Source of the DNA: Pachyseris speciosa
Taxonomy: Eukaryota; Cnidaria; Anthozoa; Scleractinia; Pachyseridae
Length of the DNA: 64,000 nt
Direction: 5' to 3'
Assembly: GCA_016490735.1 (NCBI GenBank)
Contig: JAEMWC010001646.1
Coordinates: 1 to 64,000, forward strand
Made by a program: the position numbers and the translations under genes. Below the pieces are notes generated by a model that was not told the DNA's origin, ran no database searches, and saw only the letters and a list, made by a program, of their open reading frames with translations. Of the stretch, positions 1 to 10,837 are shown piece after piece. Within the stretch, counting starts at the first letter, position 1. Every line of letters begins with the position of its first letter.

Positions 1-520
1 TCGTTCGACTCTCTCGTTCCGCCACTTCGACTTAGGTCACCTGAAGATGTGTTAGACTGTGAAAGATTTGTGTGGTGAAAGAGCTGTGGTGAAAAGCTGA
101 AATGGTCGCCAAAATGGGAGATTTGCCGTCAAATTAACTAAGTAATGAAAATTTCTAGTCCTGTCTCATAAAACTTTAGATCAAGTCAGTAGGATTAACG
201 AGTCACATCAACGCTGTGCGATACTTCGTTCGACTCCACTCTCGTTCCGCCACTTCGACTAGGTCACCTGAAGATGTGTTAGACTGTGAAAGATTTGTGT
301 GGTGAAAGAGCTGTGGTGAAAAGCTGAAATGGTCGCCAAAATGGGAGATTTCCGTCAAATTCAACTAAGTAATGGAAAATTTCTAGTCCGAAGCATAAAA
401 CTTTAGATCAAGTCAGTGGATTAACGACGTCTACGTCACAACGCTGTGCGATACTTCGTTGACTCCACTCTCCTTCCGCCACTTCGACTAGTTCACCTGA
501 AGATGTGTTAGACTGTGAAA
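1..520. repeat. Tandem repeat, ~225-230 bp unit, about 2.3 copies
   Basis: The segment from base 1 restarts at base 226 and again at base 456, giving spacings of 225 and 230 bp. Each unit carries the phrase ccacttcgacta.gttcacc followed by gaagatgtgttagactgtga, and ends with acgctgtgcgatacttcgtt. Copies differ by a few substitutions and 1-5 bp indels. The array is cut by the left edge of the window, so its full copy number is unknown. No coding potential is seen. Confidence 0.9.
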
Positions 521-2820
521 ATATTTTTAACTGACCACTCTGGGAAGAAATATATCAAGGCTTGATGGACGGCTTTTTGGATGTATCTAAAGCGTTGTGA
601 AAGGGATTGTATTCGCGCCGCGACTGCATTCGACAAGACATAAATTTTTCCGCCGTGCTTTGAGCATGACTAAAGACGAAGGATGTGCGATTTACGCAGT
701 GGCCCGATGTAGCCTTTTCGACGATTGGAGAAGGTATTTACCGTTGACCTTTTATTTAGTCGTTTTCTTCAAGAAACTTACGGTCAACCGATAAGCCAGA
801 TAAGCGTTGTCTTTGTTTATGTGCCCAACTTTTGTATGGCTCGGCAAGAAGTTAAGCCTACTCTCAAATTTGGTTTTCAAGTTTATCGTCAGTTTGTTTG
901 TGAAGAAGGTTTTCAGGATTTCTGTGTTGGACCCATTCATATAGCAAATTACATTTTAATTTCCCCTCAATTTAAAAAAATAGATTCAAATGAAATTTAC
1001 CGTAAGCTTAAGCTTATAATTTAAACATTGTTGTAAAAAGGTTTTTCCTCAGACTACCATTGTAAATAGGTGCCACAAACCAGAAGCGTAACACTTTGTA
1101 AAACTGCCAAATCTATTAAAACAATTATTTGCTAATCTTTCTTTGTTTTTTTCGACTGGTTCTTGGTCGGTTTTGACATAAACTTTAGTACTTGACGTCT
1201 TCAGAGTTATTAAGCTTAGGTACTTTCCGCGTTTAGCGCGCACGTACACGAACTCGCACAAACAGCCGTGATTTTAAAACTTTTCTCTGTTTCTGTCTGA
1301 ATCTTTGACATACATTTTTTAGCTTTATAATTGAATTAAATTATGTGAACCCCATGCATTACAACCTCTGTGAAAACGTTTTTTTGTAGTACAGTAATTT
1401 TTCAGATACAACAAATGTTGCGCCACTCAAATTAAACTTATGTGTCGGAATCGTGTAATTCATTAGGGTAATCCATTTGAAAGCACGAACTGTTCCAGTA
1501 TTTGTTTATGCGCAACTATATTTTTCTTAGGCCAATACTTTGAATAATGGCTTTATTGTACACTTTGTTATAATTGTAATAGGGAATTTAGTTCATGGAC
1601 AGTATAAAATAAAGTTTTGATGTCTGTGCGAATGAAGGTAACGTTTTAAGTTCCGGTTGAAAATAAAGTAATTATTTATTCCGTCACTGTTTAAGATACG
1701 TTTTTAACCTTCAAATATCGTATTAAGTAAATTACTGAGCTTGCATCGGTTGCCTTAAGCAACTTAAATTGTTTCATTTAATGTTAGCATTAATTTGATT
1801 TCATTCGCATTGCTGCAACTTCTAGTTTAAGTTTTATAATTTCAAGAATTAAACAACACTTTTTAGGTGGGAAGTGCATTTAAGTGTACCACAAACGCGC
1901 TTTTTTTTTTTGTTTTGTTTTTTAACAAACAGCAACAACTATCTGTATCAACTTACCTTCTCAAGTATACATTGTCCCTGAGCAGACAGTAGCCATAAAA
2001 AAAATAATAATTAAAAAAGTCGTCAACAGCTCCGTTTAGAGAGAAATGCAAGTCCAGTCCGATGTCCAGTCCTTGGAATTTTTTTTTTAGCTAACCTTTT
2101 GTGGCGCGGCGTCGCAGTGAACAAAAAGCGCGCGAAAGTATAGCCTCGTTTTCGTTCTTTCCTCCAGGCCCTCTCCTCTGAAAAAAATGTTAAACATCGA
2201 TCCTCGCCAAAAGCAATTGAAATTAGAAGAAACTGACAACGCCATCATAAAGAGCATACTCTCAAGCCTTAGGCAAAATTTTCTTTTATTCCTACCTCAA
2301 ATGGTCGTTGAGCAGGAAGCTGACAAACTTTTCAGTTAGATTTTCTACTGCGCACTTTTTTAGGAAAAAGTAATCATGGCCATTTTTTAAAACACTATTT
2401 ATTAAACTACAACTTCGCTTAAAAATATTCTTGGAGAAAGGTTCTAGTAAACTTTTAGAGCGAATATTAAACTTCGGTCCGTTCTAGTCACGTGACCGAT
2501 GACGTCACAGCATTAAAAATGACAAAAATGTATATTTCATAAAAATATCTACCAATATCCAAATTTTTGTTTCCTCGCGTTTAATGCAACGCGAGATAGC
2601 ACTTGTACCCAGACTCCCACTTTTTTAAAATTGTATATACCTCCCTTAATATTTATATTTTGTGCGGTACCCGGGCAGTCCGAAATGGCTCACACCATTG
2701 TGCCTCAAACCACGTTGACTGCTTTTTCAATGACAAAATAATTTCGTCACAGTGAGCAAAAACGCACTTGTGAGCAAAGTCACGTGACCAATGACGTCAT
2801 CGCCTTAGTCTTGTACAATA
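521..2820. other. Gene-free interval
   Basis: I see no supported gene. The short open frames at 597-794 and 725-1024 overlap each other in different frames, match no family I recognise and have no splice or domain support. The DNA is AT-rich with short homopolymer runs. The only structured feature is the pair of CRE/E-box repeats near its end, listed separately. Confidence 0.6.
2487..2799. repeat. Two copies of an E-box plus CRE palindrome pair
   Basis: A 21-bp unit made of the E-box gtcacgtgacc followed directly by the CRE-like palindrome tgacgtca occurs at 2487-2507 and again at 2779-2799 with one difference. The spacing is 292 bp. Both half-motifs are known binding-site types (bHLH and CREB/ATF), but a dispersed repeat could carry them too. 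No adjacent gene was found, so a promoter role is unsupported. Confidence 0.45.
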
Positions 2821-2935
2821 ATTAGTTTATGGTAAGACTTATTTCTAGACAACGTGGGGGTCTTGTTGCCCTCAAACTGACCAAGTTATTTGGGATTGAC
2901 GATTTTCCAGCTGCAAAGGATTCTGGGAAGGTTCT

Positions 2936-4150
2936 TATTATTATTATATATTGTTATTTAATTATCGCTTTCAGTGCTATGGATTGCTTCCTACAGTCTC
3001 CTAGAACCGGGGCCAATCCTTGGTCCTGAGGTACCAGAGAGGGGTTTTGTTTGATGGACAGAAACTTCTCAGTATGTGCGCCGTTCCTAGGAGGACGATC
3101 TTTTGCAGCTCGTTAATGTCGCTGGTTCCGGGGATCTTTCCTAAATTCTGGTCCATTCCCTCTCTAATAAGTCCCAGCGCACCAACAATAACCGGCACAG
3201 TCTCTGTCCTCATTCCCCACATTGGCGTGGTTTCAATCTCAAGATCTTTGTATTTTGAAAGCTTTTCAATGACTTTCGTTGAGGTGTTTCGGTCGGACGG
3301 CACTGATACATCTTTAAGTTTGCAACACCGGTTGGCATGGTCCTTGATCACTATATCGGGCTTGTTTGCTCAGAGTTCCCTATCCGTATGTATCTGCATA
3401 TCCCAGAGAATTGTGACTTCTTCATTTTCGGTAACCGTCTCGGGCTTGTGTTCATACCAGCTCTGTGGGACTTCAATACTGTGATGTTGGCAAGCTTTCC
3501 AATGGATATATGTAGCTGCCTTATTGTACCTCTCTAGATAGTCAGTTTGTGCAAGTTCGGGACAGGCAGATATGATGTGGTCTACTGTTTCTTCATGCTT
3601 GTGGCATATCCTACATAGTGGACTGGTGCCGTCCTTCACAATCCTTGCAAAATAAGACTTGGTAGGAAGGCTCTGGTCCTGGGCTGCAATTATCAGTTCC
3701 TCTGTCTCAGCTTTCAGTCCTGCACTTCTGGGCCACTGGTTGGTTTTGTAATCGTCAACATCTGCTTCCCTTATTCTTTTGGGGTATCTTCCGTGAAGTT
3801 CTTTTTCTTCCCACTGCTTCACTTCTATATCTTGGGCCTGTTGCTTTACCTTCTGTTTTACTCTCCTAGCAAACTTAGTAACTCGTTCATTTGCTGCCCT
3901 ATCGAGATTTGGTACCTCAAATTCTCTTCTGAATTTCTCTGCCTCTTTTTGGATGGAATAAAGCTTCTTTTTGGTCTCATGCTGAAGTACTAATTGGAGC
4001 AGAGCATCATCAGTGTTTCTTAGATATGTTTCCAGCCCTATCGTAGTTTATTTGTACGCAGTTTCTAGCTTGCTGAGGCCTCTTCCTCCAATTCTCCTAG
4101 GGAGGAACAATCTGTTCACGTCTGCCTTCGGGTGGTGCATTCTGTGGATG
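2936..4150 (-). pseudogene. Non-LTR retrotransposon relic, C-terminal coding end
   Basis: Reading the minus strand from about 4150 down gives one nearly continuous frame. An arginine-rich start (RMHHPKADVNRLFLPRRIGG) is followed by a zinc-knuckle-like block CRICHKHEETVDHIISACPE (Cys-x2-Cys-x7-His-x4-Cys) and then an end resembling cnidarian retroelement proteins (LGKIPGTSDINELQKIVLLG). Two in-frame stops break it: a TAA near 4046 and a TGA at 3370-3372, the latter best explained by decay of a CGA codon. The minus-strand 3' end runs into a TAA-rich tail at about 2936-2950, typical of some LINEs. The RT core and endonuclease are missing. I cannot assign the clade with certainty. Confidence 0.72.
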
Positions 4151-4167
4151 GTAAGTAGCTTCCGTAT

Positions 4168-4184
4168 TTTTGTTATTATTATTA

Positions 4185-4223
<39 letters not shown>
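4168..4223. repeat. (ATT)n microsatellite
   Basis: About 56 bp of nearly pure ATT repeats with one phase slip. It lies at the 5' border of the minus-strand retroelement relic, so it may be the tail of a neighbouring retroelement or a target that expanded later. Confidence 0.9.
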
Positions 4224-4755
4224 ATCCAGTCTTGACAATATATCAGCATCCTTGTTAACACTCCCAGGTCTACACTTGATGTAGAAATTAAATCGGTCAG
4301 TTCCGCAACACAGCGGCGTCCCGTGGGATAAGTTTGGCTGTGGATAACACATAGTGGATTATTGTCACTGTACACAGTAAATAAAGGCGAGTAATACAAA
4401 TAATCCCTGAACTGTTCACAGATCGCTAGACGGTGCATTTAACGGCTAGAAATTCTAGCTTTCCAGAGTGGAGACGACAGTTTTTTACAGGAGGGGTGAG
4501 TGTTCTGGGTCCATACTGTATCACACGCATTTGACCTGACTGACGCTGATAACGTACTTTTCTGGCATTTCACTTATAACGACAAGTTCCGCAAAGATAA
4601 AATAAAATAAATAAAATGTAAGATCTGAGCATATATGGTAATATATGGACATAGAATATAAGTATATGAATACTTGAGAGAAATTATGGAATCGTGAAAA
4701 TCGAGCAAGATAAGTTAAATGATGTAAAGTTTGCTGTTATCCGTTTTGGTGTGTT

Positions 4756-5170
4756 TGTATTTTCCGTTTGGTACTTACATAGGATTCTATTGTAAACATT
4801 CTGTATACGCAGAATTCATCCAACCGCCTTAGCGATCTTGCAAAACATAAATTAACAACTAAAGCATGAACGGAGATTAACCTTAGCGAATAATGATCAC
4901 AGATTAATGGACTGATGGCAGGGGGAAAAAAACGAGATGATGCAGATTTTGCTCTTTTCCTCTTTTTCATATTTTCCGTTTGGTACATAGGTAAAATTTA
5001 TTGTGGACATTCTGTACACCCACTATTCAATTAACATGGCCATCCACCTTTGCGGGCTTGCAAAACATAAATTAACAATTGAAGCATCCATGGAGATTTT
5101 TTACCTTGGCAATTGGAAAGTAAACATCTTAAGATAATTCTCATAGATTGATGGACTGATGGCAGGATAG
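4756..5170 (+). repeat. Diverged tandem duplication, two ~190-bp copies
   Basis: Copy 1 (about 4756-4925) and copy 2 (about 4970-5170) share, in order, attttccgtttggtac, a block around acattctgta, cttgcaaaacataaattaac, a gaagcat or aagcatgaa segment, ggagatt, and gatggactgatggcagg. Divergence includes several indels. No open frame spans either copy. Confidence 0.75.
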
Positions 5171-5464
5171 AAGGAAAATATACAACTTTCTAGAACACCA
5201 ATAACACTATTTACTGATAAGAGAAATCATTTTATTCAACTTGTTGTGTGTGGGTCCTCTTTCTCGTCGGAATGTTCCGTTCTGCGACTGAAATCTAACT
5301 GACTTCATTAGACGATAGTTTCTTCGATAAAAAAGTTAGCGTTATTGGACGAGCGCATTATTCATGAGGAATAAACTGAATTTTATTCCATGTATGACAC
5401 CGATTTTCCACACTTGGATCCACAAAGGATATTTTGACTGATCATTTAAAACTTTAAAAGGAAA

Positions 5465-5532
5465 AAAAACCAACGTTTTCGGAACTAAGCCATATTCATC
5501 TTTCGGCTTAATGCCGAAAACGTTCGGTTTTT
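5465..5532. repeat. Short inverted repeat
   Basis: The arm aaaaccaacgttttcgga..aagcc is mirrored by ggctta..gccgaaaacgttcggtttt, with a loop of about 13 bp. Arms carrying the gccgaaaacgtt motif often lie near the ends of Penelope-like elements in invertebrates (general recollection). A Penelope RT fragment lies 400 bp downstream, so the two may belong together. Confidence 0.6.
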
Positions 5533-5939
5533 ACTTTTAAAATATTTTTAGCCTTGTGAATATTGTTCATTTTAAAATTCTAGCGAATATTATGAACAAC
5601 CGATATTTTCTTAATCACACTTTTTTGTATAATTAGACGAGTTGTTTTTGAACATTAAACCTGGACGTCTGTTTTTCTGGATATTTGATATAACTCAAGC
5701 ACGTTTCAGCGGGGTTTTATGGGCAAAGATAAATGAACACGTGCATATCAGTCTATAGCTATAAAAAACGATGTAACCGTTGAAGGTATCTTGAAGGAAG
5801 ACCATTAAATATCTATAGCGAGATATATACTGCGCTTATGAAAGCTGATTTGAATATTTTCTAAAGCACTTGGAAAACATGCCTTAAGGCCATGAAATAC
5901 AGCATTAACAAACATCCAGAGAGCCCAACATACGTTTCA

Positions 5940-6100
5940 ACAAAGAATATAAATCTTTTTTATATTGACGAAGAACACATTTGCCACTGATGAAAGAATG
6001 TTCCTTCAAAAGAAAGGTACTCGAATGGGAACTAAAATGGCTCCTAGTCTCCAACTCTTGTTGTTGGATGTTTCGAGAACAAAATTATCCAGCCAGGATA
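5940..6100 (+). pseudogene. Penelope-like reverse transcriptase fragment
   Basis: The plus-strand frame beginning near 5965 contains FLQKKGTRMGTKMAPS, close to the G-x-x-M-G-T-x-x-A-P-S motif of Penelope-like element reverse transcriptases, where the usual wording is GTAMGTKMAPSYAN. The usual continuation, a short tyrosine- or phenylalanine-rich block, has degraded to leucines. The rest of the RT (including the YxDD box) is not recognisable. It is immediately followed by gypsy integrase sequence, so this is a truncated fragment joined to another element. Confidence 0.55.
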
Positions 6101-6208
6101 TTGATACAATGGTGGAAGGAATAGGTATCTGTTTGGCTATCATGAGGCCCAGTACCTTCTTGTTGCTGACTACGGAAGAACCTGATCCTGAGAGAACTGA
6201 ACTCTAGC

Positions 6209-6810
6209 TGAAGCCTTACTATCTGAAAATGGACCTCAGTATAGCAGTCAAGAGTTTTCATCTTTCTGCGACGTGTGAGGTATCAACCATGTAACCAGGT
6301 CGCCAAAGTATCCACAAAGCAATGGTGGAATCCTTGTGCAGAACGCAGATGCTTCTGGTCAAGATCCCTGGACCTCCGAGGTATCGAACTACACCTGTCG
6401 ACAACAACTTACCGTCTGAATGATGTACATGAAATAAATCATATTCATTTGATTTGATTTGAGCTTACCGTCTCCAGCACGGCTATTGAACCAAAGACTT
6501 TCTCACACAGCTGCCCTCTACGAGACGCATCCATGGACAACCATCACGAGCAATTGCTGTTCCGCCAAGACATGCAAAAAACCAGTAAGATAGAAAGTCA
6601 ACACGTGACCTGAAAGGCTGGTGCCGGGTCAACAAGTGAACGTATTCCAACCACAGAGAAGACCTAAACTCAGGCGGAAGTGAGGGGACAGCAGGCAAGC
6701 CAAGGTCTTACATAGTCAAGATAGCAGACGGTTCTGAACTGAGACGTTACAGAGTAAAGCTAAAACCTTCGAGGACCCTGCCAATGCTGCATAACTACAG
6801 TAAACCAGTA
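6209..6810 (+). pseudogene. Ty3/gypsy integrase relic
   Basis: From 6211 the plus strand reads LLSENGPQYSSQEFSSFCDV, a TGA stop, then GINHVTRSPKYPQSNGG. This is the core of a gypsy-type integrase (usual form SDNGPQYSS...W..H.TSSPxYPQSNG). The stop sits where tryptophan is expected. The catalytic Asp of DNG is Glu here, and the final catalytic Glu after YPQSNG is absent, so the enzyme would be dead even without stops. Downstream frames contain YRTTPVDNNLPS, LLNQRLSHTAALYETHPW, PGQQVNVFQPQRRPKLRR and, after a frameshift, RSYIVKIADGSELRRYRVKL, matching the integrase C-terminal region. A purine run (agggcggaga near 7069) could be the polypurine tract before a degraded 3' LTR. Confidence 0.7.
6408..6473 (+). 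mobile_element. 46-bp truncated retroelement insertion with 10-bp target duplication
   Basis: The ten bases cttaccgtct occur at 6408-6417 and 6464-6473. The 46 bp between them end in tttgatttgatttgag, a short repeated tail typical of a LINE- or SINE-mobilised 3' end. Removing the insert and one copy of the duplication rejoins the gypsy integrase phrase around DNNLPS and ARLLNQRLS. The fragment is too short to name its family. Confidence 0.7.
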
Positions 6811-7440
6811 ATTACCAACCCAAGTCAAGTTATAAAAACTGCCACAAATGCCCTCAGTACAGTGAGCTAAAACCTAACAGATGCAGCTCCATTGACAACT
6901 GGGAGTGACTGTGTGGCCAACCTAGGCTGGACATAATAACTCTGTTATAGATTTCGTCGGATGCACCAGAATAACACATGTAGTTATGTTATTCATTTGT
7001 AAGGTTTATTTATTTAATATCTGTTTTTTGTTCCCTTCCCATTCATCTTTAGTGCCAAGTCCATTTTAGGGCGGAGATATTGTTATAAGGTCCACGTCTC
7101 AGGCGTTAATTTTAGCAGTACTCGCGATTGAGTGCGAGGGTTAGAGACAGCAAACGTCCAAATGTGAAACCCAAAGCTTGACGCTCGTATTTGCCATATG
7201 ACTTGACATGCCCCCATTCCGTATCTTCGCACTTGCCGTTGTGTTATAAAAGCCTAACAAAATCACGGTTTTGCGGGATTCCAACGAGTAACCCTTTATC
7301 TCTTTCAGGCCTTTATTTTCATTGGTCCCCATGACCTGCAATTTCTTTTGTTTTCAGAGCTAGGGGTATTGTTTGTGTTTTATGAGCTATTATTTCGTTC
7401 GTTAATCACAGGGCGCATCTGGAAAGTTACAGGCTATCTT
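6811..7440. other. No gene; possible gypsy 3' end
   Basis: This stretch follows the integrase relic and contains a purine run at about 7067-7076 followed by tattgttata, which could mark a polypurine tract and the start of an LTR. I find no second LTR to confirm it. The minus-strand open frame at 7141-7341 has no family resemblance. Confidence 0.35.
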
Positions 7441-7500
7441 ATTGAAACCTGTGACCACCACCATAGTAGTTTAGTGCTCTATCAACTGAGCTAACAAGCC
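7440..7500 (-). repeat. tRNA-like SINE head fragment
   Basis: On the minus strand the sequence ggcttgttagctcagttgat followed by agagcac is a good RNA polymerase III A box in tRNA context. About 30 bp further on, ggtcacaggtttcaat is a degraded B box. Acceptor-stem pairing and a proper B box (GGTTCGAANCC) are missing, so this is a SINE head or tRNA relic rather than a working tRNA gene. Confidence 0.55.
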
Positions 7501-7551
7501 AACAGTGGAAGTTGCTCATTTTCCTGGTCCATAATATATACCTGATTAAGA

Positions 7552-9060
7552 AAATTTTTTTTTATTGCAAGATTTGAAATACAAATTTACTTTAACTTTA
7601 CATTGCTTACTTAAACGATTACTTGCAGTTACAATTGATTACTTGAGAAACTACTTACAATAAGAAAAATTTACAATTGAATTACTTACAAAAGATTGAA
7701 ACAGCTTAAGCATATATTACTAATTAACTTATAGAAACGGGTACTTACAGCAACATATAACCGAAAGCTCGTTGTTGACGCGAATTACACACCGTTGTCA
7801 TTACCTATCAACGCAGATTTTCGAAATCTGACCATTTTTCCGAAAAAGTACGACGTTTGTTTGACATAATGGCAATATATTTTTCTAATTCTATCTTCTC
7901 CAGCACAAAAGTTACGAAATCTAGAAACTGGGGCTTAACGTTATTCATGCTTTACAATAAAGAATGTATTTACCAATGAGAATTAAATGGTTGAGAATTG
8001 AACAAGATGCACCATTCTTTACATGATTTCGTTATTTGATAGTCTCAAGGAATGTTTGGATATGGACTCATACCATTTGACAAAGTCATGCCAGAAACCA
8101 ACAGCGATAGAACATGATACGAATACTGATGGCGTACCGTTTGATATTCAGTCTTACAGTAGGGGCAGTCGGGCTGTTCAACCTTTTACATTTTGTACAA
8201 GATGTCATTGGTATACAGAATATTGTGAATAATTTTGTACTGAAACACAGAAAGTTTGATTTCCTTCGTTACGGAGAAAGGTAACAACTATATTTTCTGT
8301 CGTTCGTGGGTGTCAAAGCCGTATTCTACTAGTCTTTTTCTCTGCCGTGGGAGGAGGGAGATTCTGCCGATTAATTAGGAGTTTGTAACTGGCTTTGCAG
8401 GTAAGTTCATCAACTGCAGTAACGTTGTTTGTGGCGGTTTGTTGTTCTTGTTTCAGGTAGTCTCGCCAGGTTTTAGGTACTGCTGAGGCAAGACCATAAT
8501 ACTGTAAAAAGTTCGACTTTATGTTAAATTTTCGCATGAACGCATTAAAAGATAGAAAACGATTTTCACTTTAATCAACCAGACTGGACGGTGTTTAAAT
8601 ACCTGCGTGATGCCATCTTTGGTAATATACAGAGCATTATGGATCTTAATAAATCTGTTATTCCAGACAATCTGCTCAAGAACGTCTTTTCTTGTTAACG
8701 GGACGACTCTGTTTACCTCTTGCCAATGTAAAGTTATATCCTTCAAGAAACTGGGTAGTTCAGGGTGTAGGTTCAATAGACAAGTCTTTAGTCTCGTAAT
8801 TACAAAAAAGAGAATAGTTCTACCTACGTTAGCTAGCAGATGTAATGGGATAAACTTCCACGGTTACCTTCAGAACAGAGGCGTCTAACCCAACATAATT
8901 TTAGTGGCTTTATCAAACGTTGTGAAGTGTATCATATTTAAGCCTCCTTTTTCCTTGCTGTTGATTATAGTTGACTTTTTAATCTTCGGACTTTTGCGCT
9001 TCCATATGTATCCAAAAATAATCTTATTAACTTCAGCAGTAAAACTTTGTCGGGAGAAAA
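7552..9060 (-). pseudogene. L1-like LINE ORF2 C-terminal relic with poly-A tail
   Basis: The minus strand from about 9060 reads FTAEVNKIIFGYIWKRKSPK and then EKGGLNMIHFTTFDKATKIM. Further blocks are LPSFLKDITLHWQEVNRVV, IVWNNRFIKIHNALYITKDG, SNFLQYYGLASAVPKTWRDY, VTKEIKLSVFQYKIIHNILY, DILYKM and EQPDCPYC, a CPxC knuckle. These match, in order, the region after the RT domain in L1/Tx1-type ORF2 proteins. At least five stops or frameshifts interrupt it. The tail continues past 7810 (EKIELEKYIAI..NKRRTFSEKW) into a 3' UTR that ends in an A-run at about 7552-7562 on the minus strand. The copy is 5'-truncated: endonuclease and RT core are absent. Confidence 0.75.
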
Positions 9061-10837
9061 GTACAAACCATAAACGATACGAGCAAGTGGTTTTCTGGAA
9101 AATTTCTGAACTATTTACTTATTTGCATTGTCAGAGCTGTTTACTTACTTCATTTCGTTTATGAGCCATATATGGCTGCATTTCAATATGCATGTAGCTT
9201 CTGAAGGAATTGTAAACTACATCCACTACTGCACTTTGTTTGCCTACTTGGCTACTTTCATAAAAGCGTGGACAGTATCCATCTGGTTTCCAAATATTTC
9301 TGTGCACTATTTTAGACCTCCGTAATTCAATATGGTTATATCGTTTGTACCTTATACCTTCTTCCGACAACGTTTCCTCAATTAAGTATATACCCATGAA
9401 TGATGGATAAATGCATGTAAATATGTGGAAATCATGCGTTCACTTTCCTGTGACACATTTTCTATCGCATCAGTCTTTCAATATCTTCTTCTGGTTACTT
9501 GTTCTTTTATTGCTTATTACTTCCAAATCCATCAACTTAATCACCCCACTGAAGTCAATAAATATTTTTCAATAACCTTAACCTCCTGGGGTTCAGGATA
9601 GAGCCTGTCACCTTGCTGATGGTAATGAAGCTTGCATGTGGAGAGGTCTGACAAAGGACATTCCCCAGCGCTCCGGCTGGGGTATGAGCGTGGGGCTAAT
9701 CACCCCTCAACATACGAACCCAGTTGGTTACAATTGGAAAGCATTACAAGACCCCTGTCAAAGCATTCACAACATCAACCTGCCACCTGGAGCCCAGGAA
9801 GAAACATAATTGCTACAACCGGCAATAATTCAGTCGAATCTGTTCACCTTCCGTATTGCGTTACCCAACTTGACTGTGACGGCGGTAACGATCGCCATTT
9901 GATTTTCACCTCGTATACTGTCGGACCTGAATTCTTAGGTTGAAACCAGAAATATTAACGACAAGACTGCAATACATTGAAGCTAAATAAAACCATTTCG
10001 CAGCTTGGTATCTTCGAGTGATTTTTACGACAAGTCAAAAATGACAACCTGTACTAGTAAACAGACGTCAACTAAACTGGCGCAAAATCGGAAGTAGTCT
10101 GTAATGCAACGAGCAGAAGCTTTCTTTGTAAAACAATTTTGCAGAAACCATTCCTCGAACTGGAAAATGATCGCGATCTCCTGGTTATAATAGAAGTCGC
10201 GATCGCTTAAACTTCCTCTTCGATGACGAGTCTGCTTTTACTCTGATCCTTCGCCGTTTTGGGTTCATTAAAAATAGGCATGCATTTTATTTTTCTTGAG
10301 CTTTTCGAAGACATAACTGTAAGAAACACAGCAGCCAATTTCTGACTAAACAAAAATGAACGTCTCACATACCCGTTCACTTTGTTGCGACGAAACGTCA
10401 CCCTAGGCGTTCATATTGCAAGTGACGACCAGCGGTGAGTAGTAATTAGTGCAACGTTGTGATATAAGCTTGTCAACGCATAATTAGCGAAAGCAGAATT
10501 TACAAACGTTTTTTCAAATTTCTTTTGAAAACGAAAATAGATTCTTTCTTATTCTTTTTGCAAGGCTCCAGTCTTCCTAATTCGAATTGTAAAAAACGAG
10601 CTATTTGAAGTTTACGGCCAAATCCACATAGCATGATACCTTAACACTCTGCAACGTGACTCCGCCCTAAAAGACCAAACTCACAAAGGACAACCACAGC
10701 AGCTTGTGACGTTACAATAGGGAAAAAAGAGGTTTAATAAAAAGCACAAGAGAAAAAATATCGTCGCGAAGAGACTGCACCAAAAACCAAATGACCACTA
10801 AGAGAGTGCAAGATAGTTGTCCACAGGGATTGGAATA
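9061..10837. other. Gene-free interval
   Basis: No supported gene. Open frames at 9128-9397 (minus), 9632-9943 (plus) and 10,207-10,401 (minus) have no recognisable domain, no conserved neighbour copies and no retroelement motif that I can identify. Confidence 0.5.

Noticed and set aside
1..520. CRISPR array
   Set aside because: The repeat is 227 bp and continuous with no spacers; the genome is eukaryotic.
725..1024. 99-residue plus-strand open frame as a gene
   Set aside because: No domain, no conserved copy, overlaps another unsupported frame; codon use looks random and AT-driven.
6483..6698. Minus-strand 71-residue frame
   Set aside because: It is antisense to the gypsy integrase relic, which explains the sequence better.
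7440..7500. Functional tRNA gene on the minus strand
   Set aside because: The B box is degraded and the 3' half does not fold; best read as a SINE or tRNA relic.
9632..9943. 103-residue plus-strand open frame
   Set aside because: No recognisable family, no splice or repeat context that would support it.
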